This document shows, in pieces, positions 1 to 6,003 of a stretch of 20,617 nt of DNA (the first letter of the stretch is position 1; each line of letters opens with the position of its first letter). Under the pieces are notes generated by a model that worked only from the letters and a program-made list of their open reading frames with translations, was not told where the DNA came from and did no database searches. The translations under genes were made by a program, and so were the position numbers. The stretch is from Microcaldota archaeon. GTDB lineage: Archaea > Micrarchaeota > Micrarchaeia > Micrarchaeales > CABMGC01. The stretch covers positions 1 to 20,617 of the forward strand of contig JAJZIZ010000005.1 in NCBI GenBank assembly GCA_021846005.1, read 5' to 3'.

Positions 1-17
1 CCTTCTTTCACGCCCTT

Positions 18-40
18 ACTCCTATTTCAAGGATAGGAGT
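18..40. repeat. Perfect 8-bp inverted repeat (hairpin)
   Basis: ACTCCTAT at 18-25 is the exact reverse complement of ATAGGAGT at 33-40, with a 7-nt loop between them. It lies upstream of any gene I can call. No T-run follows that would make it a clear terminator, so it could be an RNA hairpin in the 3' end of a gene left of the window or a protein-binding palindrome. Confidence 0.5.
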
Positions 41-145
41 TTGCGGGAGAGTCATATTTTATCAGGAATTATGAAGGTTTTGTGAGTTTTGCAGGTGAGG
101 CTTCTCTGCAATTGTGTTCTGAAGAATAATTTATTGGAGAAAAGA

Positions 146-153
146 TTTAAATA
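146..153 (+). promoter_or_regulatory. TATA box TTTAAATA upstream of the winged-helix gene
   Basis: TTTAAATA sits in an AT-rich stretch. Archaeal transcripts start about 25 nt downstream of the box centre, which puts the start near 175. The mRNA would then carry a leader of about 150 nt before the winged-helix gene at 326, with a possible 37-codon ORF (188-301) inside it. Otherwise bases 1-325 show only the hairpin at 18-40 and no convincing gene. Confidence 0.4.
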
Positions 154-187
154 TTAATCGATATTAATTATCAATTTAGTGTGTAAA

Positions 188-301
188 ATGCAGATAGCAA
201 TCAGGCTGGCATTGTCAAAGTTTTCCTACTTGCCAGTTGGAGCTATAGCAATAAACACAATAAAGATAAATAATTCTCATTCTGCTGCTGCTTGCATCTA
301 A
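188..301 (+). CDS. Possible small ORF (37 aa) in the leader of the winged-helix gene
   Basis: An ATG at 188 opens a 37-codon frame ending in TAA at 299-301, 24 nt before the next gene. It lies about 10 nt after the start point predicted from the TATA box at 146-153, so it would be the first ATG on that transcript. The product is mildly hydrophobic (MQIAIRLALSKFSYLPVG, then an Ala-rich end) and resembles nothing I know. It has no obvious ribosome binding site and may be chance. Confidence 0.2.
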   Translation: MQIAIRLALSKFSYLPVGAIAINTIKINNSHSAAACI

Positions 302-325
302 TAAATCTCCTCGGGTGTTTTTTGA

Positions 326-694
326 ATGCAAGTGGCTAAAACTATAGTTAGAACTGCGGCTTCCGCTGTCTTAGTGCAGGAACCTAAAGAAAAAGAGGCA
401 ATCATCCTGTACGAGATCGGACTGCAGGACATACCTACCGCGACAAGCTTTGTTGAGTATGTAGCTGAGCTTTCCGGATGCTCGCAGAGCGGCATATGGT
501 ATACGCTGAAAAGGCTTAAGGAGAAAGGATTGGTTGATTTTACTGAAAGAGGGAGGGGGGAGGAAAACAAGCCCCTTTCGTTAACAGAACACGGAAGGGA
601 ATTTATCAGGAGGAGAGCCATGGAGCCTGAACGCAAGGCTCCTAGCCTCCACAAGGTAAGCATGCAGGCAGAATACAGAAGACCTGTCTTCTAG
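326..694 (+). CDS. Winged-helix DNA-binding protein (MarR/PadR-like)
   Basis: This 122-aa protein is probably a small transcription regulator. Residues about 25-85 fit a winged helix: a first helix (EAIILYEIGLQ), a recognition-helix region (SGCSQSGIWYTLKRLKEKGL) and a wing (VDFTERGRGEENKPLSLTEHG) ending in the LT-x-x-G pattern common in MarR/PadR folds. No ligand domain follows, and the tail is basic. The start is fixed because a TGA stop lies directly before ATG 326. The gene converges on the kinase gene at 691-1272, and the two 3' ends overlap by 4 nt. The fold is fairly sure; the targets are unknown. Confidence 0.65.
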   Translation: MQVAKTIVRTAASAVLVQEPKEKEAIILYEIGLQDIPTATSFVEYVAELSGCSQSGIWYTLKRLKEKGLVDFTERGRGEENKPLSLTEHGREFIRRRAMEPERKAPSLHKVSMQAEYRRPVF

Positions 695-1272
695 GACTTC
701 CAGTCCTGATCTATCTTGGAAAGTACAAGATCGAGCTTCGCCTTTAGCTGTTTCGTTGTTCCGGAATTGTCAAGATAATAATCGGCCTTTTTCATTATCA
801 CGAGTACGCCGTGCTTTTCCTCTTTTTTGTCCGGGAGGAAACCTCGTTTCTCGCGAGTCTCCAGCCACTTAAAATCGCCAAGGGTCTTCGGGTCTTCGGG
901 CTTAGCCCTGATCTTAAGCCTGTTATATCTTGTGTTAAATGATGAGCGCACGGCTATTATGTCGACTTTGTCGACTTTCTTTTTTATGTAATCGAGTTCA
1001 TATGTGCTTCTCAGGCCCATCAGCACAACATGCTTCATGCTTTTCTTTATCTTCTTGACTGCATATTTTGAATATATGTCCTTGCCGTGCTTCTCCCTCA
1101 GCATCGCGGTGAATTCCCTGGTTGCTTTGGGATCATTAAGGGGTATTTTTGCCTTCTTGAGCAGTTCCCTCCAGATATCCCCATATTCTATAACATCGAA
1201 GCCTTCAACGCGAAGCATCTCCGCAATGGTGCTTTTGCCAGAACCGGGAAGACCAACGACAACCAATATCAT
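691..1272 (-). CDS. P-loop nucleotide kinase-like protein, UPF0200 family
   Basis: This 193-aa protein has a Walker A loop GLPGSGKST at residues 7-15, right after the first beta strand, as in adenylate-kinase-fold enzymes. A later segment, near GLRSTYELDYIKKKV, then IIAVRSSFNTRYNRLKIRAKPEDP and a C-terminal ADYYLDNSGT, matches the layout of the archaeal UPF0200 family, often labelled AAA ATPase or dephospho-CoA-kinase-like. The substrate of that family is not settled. The gene lies 26 nt after the MetRS-beta-like gene on the same strand, so the two are probably co-transcribed. Its stop overlaps the end of the convergent winged-helix gene. Confidence 0.75.
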   Translation of the reverse strand: MILVVVGLPGSGKSTIAEMLRVEGFDVIEYGDIWRELLKKAKIPLNDPKATREFTAMLREKHGKDIYSKYAVKKIKKSMKHVVLMGLRSTYELDYIKKKVDKVDIIAVRSSFNTRYNRLKIRAKPEDPKTLGDFKWLETREKRGFLPDKKEEKHGVLVIMKKADYYLDNSGTTKQLKAKLDLVLSKIDQDWKS

Positions 1273-1298
1273 AATATCACAAGCTTTTTAACTTACAG

Positions 1299-1628
1299 TC
1301 AGCGCACTCCGCTGCCTTCCTCGAGTTCCCTGTCGGGAGCCAGAAGAACGACGCCGGACTTGTCCTCCGCAGCAAGGACCATTCCGTTCGATTCGACACC
1401 GGCTATAATTTTAGGTTCAAGGTTCGTTATGCAGACTACTTCCTTGTTCAGCAACTGTTCCCTGCTGTAATGCGATTTTATCCCGGCGAGGATTATGCGC
1501 ACGCCCATCTCTGAGCCGAAATCCACCAGAAGCTTGTATATGGGCTTCTTTGCTTTCTCAACATCCTCAACCATGAGGACCCTTCCCACTCTGAGTTCAA
1601 GCTTCATGAAATCTTCAATGTTCGCCAT
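1299..1628 (-). CDS. tRNA-binding OB-fold protein, MetRS beta-subunit-like
   Basis: This 109-aa protein is one EMAP-II/Arc1p/CsaA-type OB-fold domain that binds tRNA. The opening FMKLELRVGRVLMVEDVEKA, the middle SEMGVRIILAGIKSHYS and the end of the barrel (VCITNLEPKIIAGVESNGM then LAAEDKSGVVLL) are family hallmarks. In archaea such free-standing domains are annotated as the beta subunit of methionyl-tRNA synthetase and help the enzyme hold tRNA. I chose ATG 1628 over an in-frame TTG at 1637 because the TATA box at 1651-1661 predicts a transcript start almost at this ATG, giving a leaderless mRNA. Role as MetRS partner is inferred from family; the catalytic subunit is not in this window. Confidence 0.8.
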   Translation of the reverse strand: MANIEDFMKLELRVGRVLMVEDVEKAKKPIYKLLVDFGSEMGVRIILAGIKSHYSREQLLNKEVVCITNLEPKIIAGVESNGMVLAAEDKSGVVLLAPDRELEEGSGVR

Positions 1629-1650
1629 CAAAATCAATATTAATAGGGCA

Positions 1651-1661
1651 CTATTTATATA
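1651..1661 (-). promoter_or_regulatory. TATA box for the MetRS-beta-like/UPF0200 pair
   Basis: On the minus strand the sequence reads TATATAAATAG, a strong archaeal TATA box. Its centre lies 28 nt upstream of ATG 1628, so transcription should start at or within a few bases of the start codon. Confidence 0.6.
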
Positions 1662-1675
1662 CCCATTCTTGGATT

Positions 1676-2272
1676 TTATTTTGGCCCGGGAAAGTTTTGC
1701 GATGGTGCGGCAGGCTGAACAATAGGCTTGGGCTCAGTGATCATAAGCTCACCGGGGCGGTAGATTCTGTTCTCCAGAAGAAGGTTGTAAACCCGGCCAG
1801 TATAGAGGTCCATTATTATGTGGCGCTTCTGATTGCCAAAAAGGTCTGCCTCCGCAAGAATCCCGGTTCCGATGGCGTCGTGCATGATTTCTATCGTTTC
1901 TGCAGGTGCCTTATCGGAATTTTGTAGGCCTATGACTCGCATCTCGATGTTTGGATTCCGCATGCGTTTCCTTGCTTTGGATATTTCCTTGGTAAAATCT
2001 GCTGTGCCGCCGGATAGCCTGGCAGCCAGGACTGTCCTGGAGTTCACGTCATAAAACGAGATGAAAAGGTCTGAGATTATCTCCTTTGCAATTATGTACC
2101 TGCGTTCAGGATTCCACTGTGCATTGATAGATTCCCCATTTTGCAGAATGCTTGAATATTCCAGATAGCGGAGTATTGAGGTATTCCACCTCTCCCCTGT
2201 CTTGAGCCAGAGCTGTTTTGTTCCAAATTCAGGCATGCCCGATCTTGCCAGGTATGCTTTCCAGAAATCCAT
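1676..2272 (-). CDS. Hypothetical protein, 198 aa
   Basis: I do not recognise this protein. It is soluble-looking with no signal peptide or membrane segment. The middle has an alternating strand-helix pattern (AKEIISDLFISFYDVNSRT, IEMRVIGLQNSDKAPAETIE, HIIMDLYTGRVYNLLLENRI), which suggests a compact alpha/beta domain, and the C-terminal 25 residues are Pro-rich and probably disordered. The gene is divergent from rpo3, and the 33-nt gap between their reading frames holds an AT-rich stretch usable as a TATA box for both. The reading frame is clear; the function is not. Confidence 0.65.
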   Translation of the reverse strand: MDFWKAYLARSGMPEFGTKQLWLKTGERWNTSILRYLEYSSILQNGESINAQWNPERRYIIAKEIISDLFISFYDVNSRTVLAARLSGGTADFTKEISKARKRMRNPNIEMRVIGLQNSDKAPAETIEIMHDAIGTGILAEADLFGNQKRHIIMDLYTGRVYNLLLENRIYRPGELMITEPKPIVQPAAPSQNFPGPK

Positions 2273-2290
2273 ATACTTCTCACAGGTCGC

Positions 2291-2305
2291 AAATATTTAT
2301 ATATA
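2291..2305. promoter_or_regulatory. Shared TATA region, divergent promoter of rpo3 and the 198-aa gene
   Basis: AAATATTTATATATA contains TTTATATA on the plus strand and TATAAATATTTG on the minus strand. On the plus strand it predicts a start near 2325, about 20 nt before rpo3 ATG 2348. On the minus strand it predicts a start close to ATG 2272. The two directions would compete for one TBP site. Confidence 0.55.
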
Positions 2306-2347
2306 TTGTCAGGCAAAGTATATTTTACCCTTAATTCCGGTTTTTGC

Positions 2348-2914
2348 ATGAAATTGACCATATTAGATGATTCACCAAGTATTTTCAAGTTTAGGGTAGA
2401 CGAGATCAGTGTTAATTTCGCCAACGCAATAAGAAGAATAGCTACAAACAGCATAGAATGCATGGCAATTGACAGCGTAACCTTCTATGAAAATTCCAGC
2501 GCGATATTCGACGAATACATAGCACATAGGATCGGACTTGTGCCCATACTGACACCCAAGGATGCGGTTGACGAAGACGAGGTAATATTCAAGCTTGAAG
2601 CAGAAGGCCCTGCAACGGTGTACTCGGAAAGTCTCGAAAGCAATGACAAATCAATAAAAGTAGCCAACGGCAAGATACCAATAATAAAACTTGCCGAAGG
2701 ACAGACACTGCGCCTGGAAGGAAAGGCAATTATGGGCTCTGCTGCGGCAAGCGCAAAATTCCAGCCAGGACTGGTAACTTACAAACAATTGGCAGATGAC
2801 TCATACGAGTTTTATGTTGAGGCCTTCGGCCAGATCCCAGCCAGAGAGATAATAAACAAGACGCTAAGTATAATAACCAACAATATCAAAGAGGTACACA
2901 AAGAGCTTAAGTGA
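2348..2914 (+). CDS. rpoD: DNA-directed RNA polymerase subunit D (Rpo3)
   Basis: Rpo3 is the archaeal counterpart of bacterial alpha and eukaryotic RPB3, and nucleates polymerase assembly with Rpo10, Rpo11 and Rpo12. The alpha-like dimerisation motif is clear near the N-terminus (VNFANAIRRIATNSIECMAI), followed by EYIAHRIGLVPI. The product is 188 aa; many archaeal homologues are longer and carry an Fe-S ferredoxin-like insert with cysteines in the middle. Here the middle (EGPATVYSESLESNDKSIKV) has no cysteine cluster, so no Fe-S cluster is expected. ATG 2348 is preferred over an upstream TTG (2306), which would overlap the TATA box. The gene starts the ribosomal/polymerase cluster; the usual upstream rps13-rps4-rps11 genes are absent. 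Confidence 0.95.
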   Translation: MKLTILDDSPSIFKFRVDEISVNFANAIRRIATNSIECMAIDSVTFYENSSAIFDEYIAHRIGLVPILTPKDAVDEDEVIFKLEAEGPATVYSESLESNDKSIKVANGKIPIIKLAEGQTLRLEGKAIMGSAAASAKFQPGLVTYKQLADDSYEFYVEAFGQIPAREIINKTLSIITNNIKEVHKELK

Positions 2915-2918
2915 AGAC

Positions 2919-3005
2919 GCGGGGGTGGCAGAGCTTGGTCAAATGCGCTGGCTTGAGGGGTCAGTAGCTTTAGTGCTTGCGCGAGTTCAAATCTCGTCCC
3001 CCGCA
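2919..3005 (+). tRNA. tRNA-Leu (GAG), no intron
   Basis: Acceptor GCGGGGG (2919-2925) pairs with CCCCCGC (2998-3004), with discriminator A at 3005. The anticodon stem CTGGC/GTCAG closes loop TTGAGGG with anticodon GAG at 2955-2957. A long variable arm (AGC...GCT) marks it as class II, and the T-arm is GCGAG-TTCAAAT-CTCGT with an uninterrupted 7-nt T-loop. CCA is not encoded. It lies 4 nt after rpo3 and next to the eL18 gene, so it may be processed from the cluster transcript. Confidence 0.95.
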
Positions 3006-3034
3006 TGGATATGTATTTTATTGCAGATGAGAAA

Positions 3035-3373
3035 ATGGAAAAGAAGAGCATAAAGATATTGATCGAGAATCTTGAAAAAACAGACAAGAAGGCGAAGAAC
3101 GCCAGACTTGTAGCAAGAATAATAAAAGTTGCCAGTTTGCCAAAAAGGAGGCGTGTCTCAGTTAATCTGGAAAAACTCAACGAACTCGCCAAGCCAGGAG
3201 AGAATATTCTGGTTCCTGGAAAGATACTTGGAACTGGAAAGGTCGAAAAGGCATTCGGAGTTGCGGCAATAGAGTTCTCAGAAAGCTCCACGAAAAAGCT
3301 CCGCGAGGCCGGATGCACAATCATGAGCGTGGAAGAAATGCTTAAGAAGGAGAACACGAGGCTTTTGGTTTAG
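3035..3373 (+). CDS. rpl18e: Large ribosomal subunit protein eL18
   Basis: eL18 is an archaeal/eukaryotic large-subunit protein of the uL15-like fold. Family features are NARLVARIIKVASLPKRRRV near the N-terminus, VNLEKLNELAKPGENILVPG in the middle, and GKVEKAFGVAAIEFSESSTKKL with a C-terminal acidic-basic helix. An ATG at 3005 would begin on the last base of tRNA-Leu, so I prefer ATG 3035, preceded by GATGAG and giving a usual-sized 112-aa protein. It lies between tRNA-Leu and rpl13, in the conserved rpo3-eL18-uL13-uS9-rpo10 order. Confidence 0.92.
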   Translation: MEKKSIKILIENLEKTDKKAKNARLVARIIKVASLPKRRRVSVNLEKLNELAKPGENILVPGKILGTGKVEKAFGVAAIEFSESSTKKLREAGCTIMSVEEMLKKENTRLLV

Positions 3374-3382
3374 GTGAAGAGA

Positions 3383-3820
3383 ATGAAATATTTGATAGAT
3401 GGAGAAGAGGCAATACTCGGAAGGATAGGAAGCAGGGTAGCCAAGCTCCTGATAGAAGGCAATGAGATAATGCTGATTAATGCGGAAAAGATAAGAATAA
3501 CTGGACATACCCCAGATCTTGCTGCAAAATACAAGAGGCTCATAGAGCTTAAGGACAGAGCAAATCCGGAGCATTCGCCTTTCTATTCCAGGAGGCCGGA
3601 CCTTTTCGTAAAGAGATCCATAAGAGGCATGCTCCCGTACAAGCAGCCTAAAGGAAAAGCAGCTTACAAACTATTGAAAGTTTACATGGGAGATGCGAAA
3701 GATATAAAAGATTCAGAAGCTTATACAGTAAAGGACGTAAAGGCCAAGAAAACCAGCGAGGCGTTCGAGAATTCAGTATCAGTACTTGAATTGGTAGAGA
3801 AACTAGGATACAAGAAATGA
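3383..3820 (+). CDS. rpl13: Large ribosomal subunit protein uL13
   Basis: uL13 binds 23S rRNA early in large-subunit assembly. The N-terminal DGEEAILGRIGSRVAKLL, the INAEKIRITG stretch and the later FVKRSIRGMLPYKQPKGKAA are diagnostic. ATG 3383 is chosen over the in-frame GTG at 3374 because GGTGA at 3372-3376 is a good archaeal Shine-Dalgarno at proper spacing for it. Length is 145 aa, typical for archaeal members. The downstream uS9 start overlaps its stop as ATGA, so the two are probably translationally coupled. Confidence 0.95.
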   Translation: MKYLIDGEEAILGRIGSRVAKLLIEGNEIMLINAEKIRITGHTPDLAAKYKRLIELKDRANPEHSPFYSRRPDLFVKRSIRGMLPYKQPKGKAAYKLLKVYMGDAKDIKDSEAYTVKDVKAKKTSEAFENSVSVLELVEKLGYKK

Positions 3821-4392
3821 TTATCATGGCAGAGCAAACAAACCAGAAGAAAGGAACTGCGGACTTGGAAAAAGAGCTCAGCGAATTCAATGAAAACTAT
3901 GCAAAGACTTCCAAGAAAGGCAAGGCTACTCCAAAAAAGACTTCTTCAGCTGCGCCTTCACAGAGGAAGCCGCAGAGAAAAAAGAGAAATACGATAGTAG
4001 CCCGCGGAAAGAGGAAGAGGGCAATAGCCAGAGCGAGCATGAGCTCGGGCAATGGCAAGATAACGATAAACGGAGTCAGCGCCGAATTGATAAAGCCGAA
4101 GGAAATCAGAGACCTTATACTTGAACCCATAATAATATCCAAGAAAGTAAACATCCTTATGAAGGGCTATGACGTCAGAATAAATGTTTATGGAGGAGGC
4201 ATAATGGGGCAGGCGCAGGCGGCCAGAACCGCACTCGCTAACGTAATAGTTGAAACTACCAATGATGAAGGGCTCAAGCACGCGTATATGGTTTACGACA
4301 GGAGCATATTGGTAGACGACCACAGGCGGGTTGAGCCAAAGAAGTTTGGAGGGCCCAAGGCACGCGCAAGAAACCAGACCTCCTATAGATGA
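3817..4392 (+). CDS. rps9: Small ribosomal subunit protein uS9 with N-terminal extension
   Basis: The C-terminal 135 residues are a standard archaeal uS9: NTIVARGKRKRAIARASMSS, the INGVSAELIKPKEI segment, NVYGGGIMGQAQAARTALA and the tail KARARNQTSYR, which in this family reaches into the ribosomal P-site region. In front of it lie about 55 extra residues rich in Lys, Ser, Ala and Glu (KKGTADLEKELSEF, SKKGKATPKKTSSAAPSQRK), which look disordered. Archaeal uS9 is usually about 130-140 aa, while this one is 191. ATG 3817 overlaps the uL13 stop (ATGA); an alternative ATG at 3826 removes only three residues, so the extension does not depend on the start choice. Confidence 0.93.
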   Translation: MIIMAEQTNQKKGTADLEKELSEFNENYAKTSKKGKATPKKTSSAAPSQRKPQRKKRNTIVARGKRKRAIARASMSSGNGKITINGVSAELIKPKEIRDLILEPIIISKKVNILMKGYDVRINVYGGGIMGQAQAARTALANVIVETTNDEGLKHAYMVYDRSILVDDHRRVEPKKFGGPKARARNQTSYR

Positions 4393-4401
4393 AGTGATAC
4401 A

Positions 4402-4602
4402 ATGATGATACCAGTTAGATGCTTTTCGTGCGGCCAGGTAGTCGCTGACAAATGGGAAGAATACGACAAGAAAGTAAATAAGGAAAAGGAAGACCCTAAG
4501 AAAGTCATTGCAGACCTGGGAATAAAAAGATACTGCTGCAGCAGGATGCTCATAGGGCACGTCGAACTCATTGATGAGATAATCAATTACGGAAGAAAAT
4601 GA
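4402..4602 (+). CDS. rpoN: DNA-directed RNA polymerase subunit N (Rpo10)
   Basis: Rpo10 is the small zinc-binding polymerase subunit that bridges Rpo3 and the large subunits, homologous to eukaryotic RPB10. The sequence shows the family zinc motif CFSC-G near the N-terminus and the invariant double cysteine RYCCSRML, followed by the usual GHVELIDEIINY end. Length is 66 aa, as expected. ATG 4402 and 4405 are both possible. It follows uS9 by 9 nt. In many archaea rpoK comes next; here tRNA-Pro follows instead. Confidence 0.95.
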   Translation: MMIPVRCFSCGQVVADKWEEYDKKVNKEKEDPKKVIADLGIKRYCCSRMLIGHVELIDEIINYGRK

Positions 4603-4660
4603 TTGCCAGTATTGACAAAAACATCAATGATTTCGCACATATCAGAAAATTACAGCAAGG

Positions 4661-4669
4661 TATATATAA
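4661..4669 (+). promoter_or_regulatory. TATA box for tRNA-Pro
   Basis: TATATATAA is centred 30 nt upstream of the first base of mature tRNA-Pro (4695), the expected spacing for an independent archaeal promoter. The tRNA and possibly uS2 downstream can therefore be transcribed separately from the rpo3-rpo10 cluster. Confidence 0.55.
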
Positions 4670-4694
4670 GGATGAAGATAAATGGTTTAAGCAC

Positions 4695-4786
4695 GGGGTC
4701 GTCTGCTAGTCTGGTCAGGCTCTGTGCTTAGGGAGCACATGACCCGAGTTCAAATGGCATTATGCCTGAAAGTCTCGGCGACCCCG
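4695..4786 (+). tRNA. tRNA-Pro (AGG as written), with an 18-nt T-loop intron
   Basis: Acceptor GGGGTCG (4695-4701) pairs fully with CGACCCC (4779-4785), with discriminator G at 4786. The anticodon stem TGTGC/GCACA closes loop TTAGGGA, so the anticodon at 4730-4732 reads AGG (Pro). The T-stem CCGAG (4744-4748) pairs with CTCGG (4774-4778), but 25 nt instead of 7 lie between. Removing 4755-4772 gives the standard T-loop TTCAAAT and a 74-nt tRNA. The D-stem has three pairs, with T10 facing T25, a weak point. Proline fits the known place of tRNA-Pro near rpoN/rps2 in some archaea (general knowledge). A34 and G73 are both unusual for archaeal tRNA-Pro. Confidence 0.85.
4755..4772 (+). other. 18-nt archaeal intron in tRNA-Pro, position 59/60
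   Basis: The flanks form a complete bulge-helix-bulge. The outer helix is the T-stem CCGAG/CTCGG. The 4-bp central helix is TTCA (4749-4752) with TGAA (4767-4770). The 3-nt bulges are AAT (4753-4755) and AGT (4771-4773), and the inner helix GGCA/TGCC has a 3-nt loop. Cutting after the second base of each bulge, the canonical rule, removes exactly 18 nt and leaves TTCAAAT. Confidence 0.85.
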
Positions 4787-4803
4787 AATCAAGGAATGAT
4801 GTT

Positions 4804-5430
4804 ATGGCAACGCAAGCTGAACAGGAATCGTTAATAGATCAGTCTACATACTTAGATGTAGGAATACATATAGGCACCAAAGTAAAGACACCTGGCATGA
4901 AAAGATTCATATACAAGGTTAGGGAAGACAGCTTATACCTGCTCGACCTTAACATGATAGACAAAAGAATAGGCATTGCAGCAAAAATGCTTGCAAGGTA
5001 TGAACCAAAGGACATCGTAGTAACTGCTTCAAGAATATACTCAGTTTCGGCCGCAACGAAGTTCGCAGAAATTACAGGCGCAAAACTCATGACCGGAAGA
5101 GTCATGCCAGGAATATTCACAAATCCTAACAGAAAAGATTTCGCAGAGCCGGAAGTGCTGCTGATAAGCGACAACAGAAATGAAAGGCAGGCAGTGAAGG
5201 AAGCAAGCAAGACAAACATACCCATAATAGCGCTCTGCGACACGGACAACTGGATAAAGTTCGTTGATCTGGTAATACCATGCAACAACAAAGGAAGAAG
5301 ATCTCTCGCGCTTATTTATTTCCTCCTTGCAAGGGAATTCATGAAAGAGAAAGGATTAATAAAGACTAACGAAGAATTCCAATACAAGGTCTCCGATTTC
5401 GAAGCTAAAGTGGAGATGAAGGCAAAATAG
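4804..5430 (+). CDS. rps2: Small ribosomal subunit protein uS2
   Basis: uS2 is a small-subunit protein at the head-body junction. Diagnostic stretches are YLDVGIHIGTKVKTPGMKRF near the N-terminus, LNMIDKRIGIAAKMLARY, GRVMPGIFTNPN, the EPEVLLISD strand and NIPIIALCDTDNWIKFVDLV, followed by IPCNNKGRRSLALIYFLLAR, all in the archaeal/eukaryotic style. An ATG at 4762 lies inside the tRNA-Pro intron, so the true start is the ATG at 4804, 18 nt after the tRNA, giving 208 aa. Enolase, which often sits between rpoK and rps2 in euryarchaea, is missing here. Confidence 0.95.
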   Translation: MATQAEQESLIDQSTYLDVGIHIGTKVKTPGMKRFIYKVREDSLYLLDLNMIDKRIGIAAKMLARYEPKDIVVTASRIYSVSAATKFAEITGAKLMTGRVMPGIFTNPNRKDFAEPEVLLISDNRNERQAVKEASKTNIPIIALCDTDNWIKFVDLVIPCNNKGRRSLALIYFLLAREFMKEKGLIKTNEEFQYKVSDFEAKVEMKAK

Positions 5431-5431
5431 A

Positions 5432-5974
5432 ATGTCTCAGGGAAAATGTAATCTTAGGCGGCTGCAGGTTGCAGTGGACTTCATGTCCACATACGGCATA
5501 GCCATACTGATAATGGCAATAGCGATAGGAATAGCATACGAGCTGAGCTCTGGAGTGACGAATGCCTTTTCCTCACAATGCACTCCTGAACCAGGTTTCT
5601 CATGCGGATATTTCAGCCTAGCCGACAACGGATCGCTTGTAGTGCAGATATCGCAAGCGAGCGGCAGCGCTATAACAGTTAATGGGATAGCGTGCTCCAC
5701 GCTGCAGAATTTTAGCGGCAATCCCAAGTACGGAAACCTTGAAGTAAATGCAAAACCGCAATACTACCCTACAGGCTATAGCCCCGCAGCAAACATACCG
5801 AGCGGAGGCAGCTATACGTTCTACCTTTATTGCTATAGCCAGAAAGGGATAGCGAGATTTCCTCATGCAGGAAGCTCATTCATAGGATATCTCTGGCTGA
5901 ATTACACACTGCAGAACACCGGAATCAAGACGGTGCAGCAGATAGCCTCGCTTGGGCTGCAGAGTTCAGGATAA
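5432..5974 (+). CDS. Type IV pilin-like secreted protein
   Basis: The 180-aa product begins with a short basic leader (residues 1-11, ending RRL), then QVAVDFMSTYGIAILIMAIA. This matches archaeal class III (prepilin) signals, where a prepilin peptidase cuts just before the hydrophobic helix; related archaeal proteins read QSAMEYLMTYGWAI. The rest is a cysteine-containing, Ser/Gly/Asn-rich extracellular domain with NGS and NYT glycosylation-type sites. It probably builds a surface filament or a pseudopilus. It starts 1 nt after the uS2 stop, so it seems to ride on the ribosomal transcript, an odd partner. The C-terminal domain resembles nothing I recognise. Confidence 0.7.
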   Translation: MSQGKCNLRRLQVAVDFMSTYGIAILIMAIAIGIAYELSSGVTNAFSSQCTPEPGFSCGYFSLADNGSLVVQISQASGSAITVNGIACSTLQNFSGNPKYGNLEVNAKPQYYPTGYSPAANIPSGGSYTFYLYCYSQKGIARFPHAGSSFIGYLWLNYTLQNTGIKTVQQIASLGLQSSG

Positions 5975-6003
5975 GGTTTCCGCAGTTCAGGAATCGGAAC
6001 ATT

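Noticed and set aside
4599..4709. 36-codon plus-strand frame overlapping the rpo10 stop as ATGA
   Set aside because: It contains the TATA box of tRNA-Pro, ends inside the tRNA, and its product does not resemble RpoK or any other family.
4762..4803. Upstream ATG extending uS2
   Set aside because: This ATG lies within the tRNA-Pro intron and the added codons run through the tRNA acceptor; the ATG at 4804 is the sensible start.
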